Shown in pieces: positions 58,968 to 64,000 of a stretch of 64,000 bases of DNA. Source of the stretch: JADKAV01 sp963818505 (lineage in GTDB: Bacteria > Actinomycetota > Actinomycetes > S36-B12 > UBA10799); contig CAWFSJ010000001.1 of NCBI GenBank assembly GCA_963818505.1, forward strand, positions 868,001-932,000, read 5' to 3'. How positions within the stretch are numbered: position 1 is the stretch's first letter; each line of letters starts with the position of its first letter. A program made the translations under genes and the position numbers. The notes beneath the pieces were generated by a model. It saw nothing but the letters and a program-made list of their open reading frames with translations. It was not told the DNA's origin and searched no databases.

Positions 58968-60632
58968 TCAGCCCTCCGGGAACGCGTCACTGGGCTCGCG
59001 GTAGGCAAGAAGTTGATCCCTGCGCTCCGGCGTGAAGTACTCGTCGAAGCGGCGCTGGGCGTCATCGCCGAACAGTAACTCGCATGCCTCGTGAATACCG
59101 TCGGCGTCGCGAACCTCGTCGTGGTCGAGCACGAGCGCGATCTTGCTGCGCCGGCGCAGGAAGTCGTCAAGCTTGGTGATCATCTCGGTCTTCGCGGCGT
59201 AGTGCAGTTCCACCCGTACATAGTCGGCGTCCTCGATGACGTCATCGGCCATCGACGGGTCGTCGCGCATTGCTTCCAACATGGCGAAAGCGCGCAGGCC
59301 GTAGCGCCGCCACAGACGGGTGGACAGCGTCTCGAAACTCGCCCGCGTGGTGATGTGATCAAGTCCCATCAGCCGGGCCTGCCGCAGGAATTCCTCACGG
59401 GTGGCCTTCGGGGGCTCGCCGTACCAGGACTTCCTGTCCTTGGTGAGCGGGATGCCGAGCTTCTTCACCAGCGCACTGACCTCGTTGCCGATGTTCACAC
59501 AGTCCGTGAGTTTGCCACCGAACACCGTCACCCACGAATGGGGCGCATCGACCTCGAGCGCGTGTTTACGGGACAGGGAGGTCCAATCGGTCTGCTCGGA
59601 AGTCGTGTTGTCGGTCTCGACAACCAGGGGCCGAACCCCGCAGCGCGTGGAGATGATGTCGCGCGGCGTCAACGGCGTCTGCAGGTCCAGGCGTTCGTTG
59701 ATCTGGTTGAGCAGGAAATCGCGATCCTCGTCCGTGACGTCGGTGACCGGGTCGACCACCCGGTCGTCGGTCGTCCCGATCATCGAACGGGTGCCCATCG
59801 GTATCACGTAGAACAGGCGTTGAGTGTCGTCGAAGAACGCCAGCACCCGCTCCTGTTTGGCCAGCCGCGGGACGATCAGATGGATACCCTTGGAGAAGAC
59901 GATCTTGTGTTTGGTGCGGATCCCATGGGCCTCGTTGATCGGATCGACGAACGGACCCGCCGCGTTGACGATGATCTTCGCAGTGGCCGCGAACTCAGCT
60001 CCGGTGTCCACGTCGCGCATCTGCACACGCCAACGGTCACCATCGCGCTGCGCCGATTCGAAGGAGACGTAGTTGGCACAAGTAGCCCCGGAATTGAGAG
60101 CAGAGCGGATGAAGCCGAACACAAACCGGGAGTCGTTGTCGACGATGTAGGCGTCGGAGTACTCGATCCCGCCGAGCAGGTTGTCGGTGCGCACGATCGG
60201 CTCCCGCTCCCGTATCTTGTCCGTACTCAAGACCCTGGGTGGCTTGGTGAAACCGTTGCCGATAACCCAATAGGCGGTCGCACCCAGCCCAGCAAACGGG
60301 GGCGAGTACGGCGAGTTCTCGTCCAGCGCCGCCATGAATCGGATCTCCTTGAGGTTCTCCGGGTAGGCCTTGATCAGGTGGTTGCGCGACTTGCAGAGAT
60401 CTCTCACGAGTTTGATCTCGTAGTTCTCGAGGTACTTGAAGCCGCCCCAAACGAGGTTGCTCGACTGCATCGAGGTGAACGCGGCGAAGTCCCCCCGATC
60501 GATCACGGCGACCCGTGCGCCCCTTGATGCAAGAGCAGCGGCCGAAACCGCACCATTGATCCCGCCCCCGACGATCAATACGTCGAAAATGCCGCCGTCA
60601 AGTTGGTCGATGTTGGATTCGCGTAGTCCCAC
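58968..60632 (-). CDS. glpD: Glycerol-3-phosphate dehydrogenase (FAD, aerobic type)
   Basis: A 554-residue GlpD/GlpA-type flavoprotein: FAD motif VLIVGGGINGAVSAAALASR (18-37), TSMQSSNLVWGGFKYLE with the conserved second signature, YVIPMGTRSMIGTTDD and VTVFGGKLTDCVNIG. The C-terminal domain is of the GlpD cap type. It oxidises sn-glycerol 3-phosphate to dihydroxyacetone phosphate and feeds electrons to quinone at the membrane. GTG start 60632 has no SD, and TAGGAT at 60639-60644 lies six bases upstream, so the mRNA is probably leaderless. It is not linked to glpK or glpF here. Repeat copy 3 lies 35 bp beyond the stop. Confidence 0.93.
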   Translation of the reverse strand: MGLRESNIDQLDGGIFDVLIVGGGINGAVSAAALASRGARVAVIDRGDFAAFTSMQSSNLVWGGFKYLENYEIKLVRDLCKSRNHLIKAYPENLKEIRFMAALDENSPYSPPFAGLGATAYWVIGNGFTKPPRVLSTDKIREREPIVRTDNLLGGIEYSDAYIVDNDSRFVFGFIRSALNSGATCANYVSFESAQRDGDRWRVQMRDVDTGAEFAATAKIIVNAAGPFVDPINEAHGIRTKHKIVFSKGIHLIVPRLAKQERVLAFFDDTQRLFYVIPMGTRSMIGTTDDRVVDPVTDVTDEDRDFLLNQINERLDLQTPLTPRDIISTRCGVRPLVVETDNTTSEQTDWTSLSRKHALEVDAPHSWVTVFGGKLTDCVNIGNEVSALVKKLGIPLTKDRKSWYGEPPKATREEFLRQARLMGLDHITTRASFETLSTRLWRRYGLRAFAMLEAMRDDPSMADDVIEDADYVRVELHYAAKTEMITKLDDFLRRRSKIALVLDHDEVRDADGIHEACELLFGDDAQRRFDEYFTPERRDQLLAYREPSDAFPEG

Positions 60633-60682
60633 ACCTCGATCCTAGGCTCCGCGCCCGTCGGACATGGCGGTCACGCTTGAGG

Positions 60683-63034
60683 TCACTGACGCGCCAGGGC
60701 CACGGCCAGCCGATGTTCGGGGTCGATCATGTGGCTGAAGTCCTCAGCATCTTCTGCGACGTCAATGCGAACGACCTCGACGGCTCCGCTGAAGGCGCTC
60801 GTCGCAGACGTGTAGTCATCACTGACCGCCAGACCTGTGTCACGCCCGATGTCGCATGTCTCATCGATGGAGAAGACCAGCGGTGTCGTACGTTCGAGCC
60901 TGCCGCTGCCGACGTCCTCGCCATCGACGAGCAGCCGGACACCGGCTCCCAAACCCGGCCCACCGCCGTCGTAGTCGAACACCACGGTCACGCGGTGCCG
61001 CCCTGGCGACGCGGCCGCTGTGCCGACGACCTTCGTGGATTGCAGTCCCAGCAGGTTGTAGCAATAGGCAGGCACGCCATCGCTATTGAGATACAGACTC
61101 CAGCCGCCGAAGGGGCCACCCTGAGCGATGATCACACCTGAGGCGCCACCTTCTGGAACAACAACGTCGGCGGCGATCGCGTGGGAGACGTTCTTTGTGT
61201 TGATGACGCTCGACTCGGTCAAGCGCCCCATGCCGCCGTAGAAGATCTGAGACCGGCCTTGCACCAGTTCCGGGCGTCCGGCGATGGCGGCATTGAACCG
61301 CTCGACGCGGCGATCGTCCAGCGGCAGGACGTTGTACTTGCGTGCCTCGTCCAGGAAGACCTCCTGCAGTTCGTGCAGTTTCTCAGGCATCTGCGACGAG
61401 AGGTCGTTGGCCTGCGTCCAGTCATCGGGGCCGTACAACTCCCACACGTCGTCAACGAAGTCGGGCAGTTCGGCCATGGCGATCCAAGGGGTGGCGTGCT
61501 TTGTGACTGCGGTCCACCCGTCGCGGTAGATGCCTCGGTTCCCACCGATCTCGAAATACTGCGTGTGATGACGATCAGGGGCATCCCCCGCCTCGAAGGA
61601 ATAGCGCATGCTCACCCCGTGCAGCGGCATCTGCGCCACTCCATTGACCTGGCTGGGGTGAGGCAGTCCCGCTGCTTCAAGAATGGTCGGGGCGAGGTCA
61701 ATGACATGGTGGAACTGGTTGCGCACTTGACCCGTTGCCTGAATGCCGACGGGCCAGTGGACGATCGCCGCGTTACGCACGCCGCCCCAGTGCGACGCCA
61801 CCTGCTTGGTCCATTGGTACGGCGTGTCCATCGCATGCGCCCAGCCCACCGAGAAGTGGTTGTACGCCTCGACCGTGCCGAGCTGGTCGATCCGGGAGGC
61901 AAGGAACTCAGGCGTCTCCATAGCGGCCGCCCCGTTGAAGAACAAGTACTCGTTGAACGAGCCGTTGATGTGCCCCTCCGCCGACGCTCCGTTGTCGCCG
62001 ATGATGTAGACGACCAAGGTGTTGTCCAGCGTTCCCAGATCGTCCAGCGCGTCGATCAGGCGGCCGATGTGGTGGTCGGTGTGTTCCAGGAACGCCGCGT
62101 AGACCTCCATCTGCCGCGCCAAGACAGGCTTCAAGAGCTCCGGCATGTCGTCCCAGGCGGGGATCTCGTCGTGCCGCGCGGTCAACTCGGCGTCAGCGGG
62201 GATGACCCCCAACTCCTTCTGCCGCCCGAACGTGCGCTCGCGCAGCGCATCCCAACCGTCGTCGAAGACCCCGCGGTACTTCTCGGCCCACTCCAGCGGG
62301 ACATGGTGCGGGGCGTGAGTCGCCCCGGGCGCGAAGTACATGAAGAACGGGCGATCGGGTGCCAGCGCTGATGACTGGCGCACCCACGCGATCGCCTTGT
62401 CCGTCATGTCCTCAGTGAAGTGGTACTCCTCGCTGGCATCGTGCTCGATGGGTGTCGTGCCCTCGTAGAGCGCCGGCGCGAACTGGTTGGTCTCACCACC
62501 CAGGAAGCCGTAGAAGTACTCGAAGCCACCGCCTCCCGTGGGCCAGGCATCGAATGGCCCGACCGGACTGGTCTGCCACACGGGGATCTCGTGACACTTG
62601 CCGAACTGACCTGTCGCGTAACCGTTGAGCCGCAGCACCTCGGCCAGAGGAGCCGCCGCCTGTGGCCGCACGGATGTATAACCGGGCGCCGACGTGGCGA
62701 TCTCGGTGATGGCACCCATCCCTACGGCATGGTGGTTGCGCCCGGTGAGCAAGGCCTGCCGGGTGGGGGCGCACAGGGCTGTGGTGTGAAAGCGCGTGTA
62801 CGACAGACCCCGCCCGGCCAGCCGCTCGGCGGTCGGCGTCTCGCACGGGCCGCCGAAGGCACTCGCGGCGCCGAACCCGACATCATCGAGCAGAATCACG
62901 AGCACATTGGGCGCTCCCGCGGGGGGCCGCAGACCCTTGATCGGCTCGTACTTGGCGCGCGGGTCTTTCGCGTCTTCGTACACGGGTCCGTCGTAGGGCT
63001 CGTCCGGGATCGGCAGGACGTCGCGCTGGGTCAT
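60683..63034 (-). CDS. Type I sulfatase (arylsulfatase-like)
   Basis: A 783-residue sulfatase. The formylglycine motif is CAPTRQALLTGR with Cys88-x-Pro-x-Arg92, so FGE-dependent maturation is needed. Metal ligands include VLLDDVGFG-type Asp residues at 50-51 and IGDNGASAEG near residue 380. The C-terminal 150 residues form an extra beta domain (GGPFGGWSLYLNSDGVPAYC, RHRVTVVFDYDGGGPGLGAG). AAGGAG precedes ATG 63034. No signal peptide is seen, which suggests a cytosolic enzyme; the substrate (sulfate ester) is not known. Such long sulfatases with a C-terminal carbohydrate-binding-like domain are common in actinobacteria. Confidence 0.92.
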   Translation of the reverse strand: MTQRDVLPIPDEPYDGPVYEDAKDPRAKYEPIKGLRPPAGAPNVLVILLDDVGFGAASAFGGPCETPTAERLAGRGLSYTRFHTTALCAPTRQALLTGRNHHAVGMGAITEIATSAPGYTSVRPQAAAPLAEVLRLNGYATGQFGKCHEIPVWQTSPVGPFDAWPTGGGGFEYFYGFLGGETNQFAPALYEGTTPIEHDASEEYHFTEDMTDKAIAWVRQSSALAPDRPFFMYFAPGATHAPHHVPLEWAEKYRGVFDDGWDALRERTFGRQKELGVIPADAELTARHDEIPAWDDMPELLKPVLARQMEVYAAFLEHTDHHIGRLIDALDDLGTLDNTLVVYIIGDNGASAEGHINGSFNEYLFFNGAAAMETPEFLASRIDQLGTVEAYNHFSVGWAHAMDTPYQWTKQVASHWGGVRNAAIVHWPVGIQATGQVRNQFHHVIDLAPTILEAAGLPHPSQVNGVAQMPLHGVSMRYSFEAGDAPDRHHTQYFEIGGNRGIYRDGWTAVTKHATPWIAMAELPDFVDDVWELYGPDDWTQANDLSSQMPEKLHELQEVFLDEARKYNVLPLDDRRVERFNAAIAGRPELVQGRSQIFYGGMGRLTESSVINTKNVSHAIAADVVVPEGGASGVIIAQGGPFGGWSLYLNSDGVPAYCYNLLGLQSTKVVGTAAASPGRHRVTVVFDYDGGGPGLGAGVRLLVDGEDVGSGRLERTTPLVFSIDETCDIGRDTGLAVSDDYTSATSAFSGAVEVVRIDVAEDAEDFSHMIDPEHRLAVALARQ

Positions 63035-63263
63035 ACGTAAGCTCCTTCGACATTGCTGGCCGAAGATCAGTCGCGTCATTCAGCCCGGATCCATGGAGTG
63101 TAACGATGGATTCGGGGTCTGCCCCCGGGCGCTGCGCGGTCGCGGGTAAAGCCAAGGCTGTTGTCGGGCCGTGGCGGCAGGCGTACCGTGGAGGTTGTAG
63201 CCGACGAGGGTGGCGTCGGCACCCGCACTCGGATGTTCGGCGCTCCCGGCAAGGGGGTGCGCG

Positions 63264-64000
63264 ATGCGCATCACATCAGCACAGGCTCCTCTCACACGAC
63301 AACACCGCGCCGCGGATAACCTTCACTTCATGCACGCCGGCGCCGTCGTGGCGTCCGGATTGCTGCTGGCTTTCCTGGCCCCCGCCGGATCCGCGTCCGC
63401 CTCAGCAGGGCCCCAGGGCGGCGACACCGGGTTGGATCGGGCACAACTTGGCGCCTCGACGACTATTGGCGCCAACCTCAACACCGCCGCCCACCAGCCC
63501 GAGTTCACGTGCGCCGACGTCGCCGTATCGAATGGCCGGCCCCCGTCGTCCTGCATGGTTTCCTACATCGGGACATCTCCCAACACCTTGTCGCCGCCGA
63601 CCAGCGGCACAGTCACAACGGTGCGGGTCCGGTCCGGGTCGGTCGGTGGACCGATGCGGATCAACGTCATCCGCTTCCTGTTCCAACAGACGGGCAATCC
63701 GTCGTACCCGCTCACGGCGGGCCCCTTCCTAGAGGTGTACGGACCGCAGTTCACATCCGCGCCGAATGCGGTCACAACGGTGCCGGTGAATCTCCCGATG
63801 ACGGTCACAGGAACACCGGACCCGTCCGACCTGACGACGATCCAGACCATCGACGTCCTAGCCCTCGAGTTACTGGACTCGAAGACCACCGTCCCAGTGT
63901 TCGATAGCCCCGGGGTGTTGAGCTACCCGTCTGTTCCCGGTCCGACGTCCATTGGGGTCCCCGCTCCCAGCCCGAACACGTTGCAGACCTTCCCGACCGT
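63264..64000 (+). CDS. Secreted protein of unknown function, 3'-partial
   Basis: The frame is open from ATG 63264 (AAGGGGG six bases before) to the window end, 245 codons. A long n-region (MRITSAQAPLTRQHRAADNL) precedes the signal core GAVVASGLLLAFLAPAGSAS. A second ATG at 63330 is possible but has no SD. The mature part has two Cys close together (FTCADVAVSN, PSSCMVSYIG), Thr-rich strands (GTVTTVRVRSGSVGGPMRIN) and Pro/Ser-rich ends, like exported beta-sandwich proteins. No family is recognised in the visible part. About 230 bp separate it from the divergent sulfatase gene, with no other feature. Confidence 0.72.
   Translation, partial: MRITSAQAPLTRQHRAADNLHFMHAGAVVASGLLLAFLAPAGSASASAGPQGGDTGLDRAQLGASTTIGANLNTAAHQPEFTCADVAVSNGRPPSSCMVSYIGTSPNTLSPPTSGTVTTVRVRSGSVGGPMRINVIRFLFQQTGNPSYPLTAGPFLEVYGPQFTSAPNAVTTVPVNLPMTVTGTPDPSDLTTIQTIDVLALELLDSKTTVPVFDSPGVLSYPSVPGPTSIGVPAPSPNTLQTFPT

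Overview
The window is high-GC DNA with actinomycete character: strong GGAGG-type ribosome sites mixed with probably leaderless GTG starts, ATGA/GTGA stop-start overlaps, and DUF222/HNH, DUF3516 and OleBC-fusion proteins. The first 5 kb hold a globin, a thioesterase, EttA and a small SSB. From memory this matches the Mycobacterium tuberculosis Rv2470-Rv2478c neighbourhood, so the left end is core chromosome of an Actinomycetota bacterium. I cannot name the genus.

Layout. 0-9 kb: globin end, SDR/DUF2867 protein, thioesterase-EttA-SSB, then a persulfide-detoxification operon (CstR repressor, two single-domain rhodaneses, CstB-like persulfide dioxygenase/rhodanese, TauE/SafE exporter). It diverges from an AhpD-like protein across two near-identical CstR-type operators. 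9-21 kb: a secreted serine hydrolase, a kelch-like protein, DUF4332, an HNH nuclease, a DUF3516 helicase, a long-chain olefin operon (oleA-oleBC-oleD) and tRNA-Arg(TCT). 21-33.5 kb: an island of secreted proteins rich in repeats and basic C-terminal modules, several of them broken, ending in two tandem 770-residue paralogues. 33.5-41.5 kb: an accessory zone with two Uma2-type nuclease genes that each follow a copy of the same double-hairpin repeat, a probably iron-regulated cupin-methyltransferase pair, a frameshifted SQR-like flavoprotein, an Rrf2 regulator with a membrane protein, and a decayed XRE-MNT/HEPN toxin-antitoxin locus split by a repeat insertion. 41.5-50 kb: a 1,890-residue Ca2+-binding/Ig-like/beta-helix surface protein, two DUF6916 proteins, a GNAT enzyme and three stand-alone phage-tail-collar proteins. 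50-64 kb: secreted unknowns, a frameshifted wax-ester-synthase-like gene, an EamA-type membrane protein, a heliorhodopsin, a phospholipase C-like phosphoesterase, GlpD, a sulfatase and the start of another secreted protein.

Working together. The cst genes form one sulfur-stress unit: CstR senses persulfide, CstB oxidises it, rhodaneses move sulfane sulfur and TauE exports sulfite or a related anion. OleA, OleB, OleC and OleD give a complete route from two fatty acyl-CoAs to a long-chain olefin. The Collar-domain trio, GNAT, DUF6916 and giant surface protein look like one secretion or surface module of unknown role and are the best candidate for an undescribed system.

The window is marked by dispersed palindromic repeats and by about ten apparent single-base frameshifts. 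All lie in accessory genes, which points to gene decay unless the assembly has local errors.
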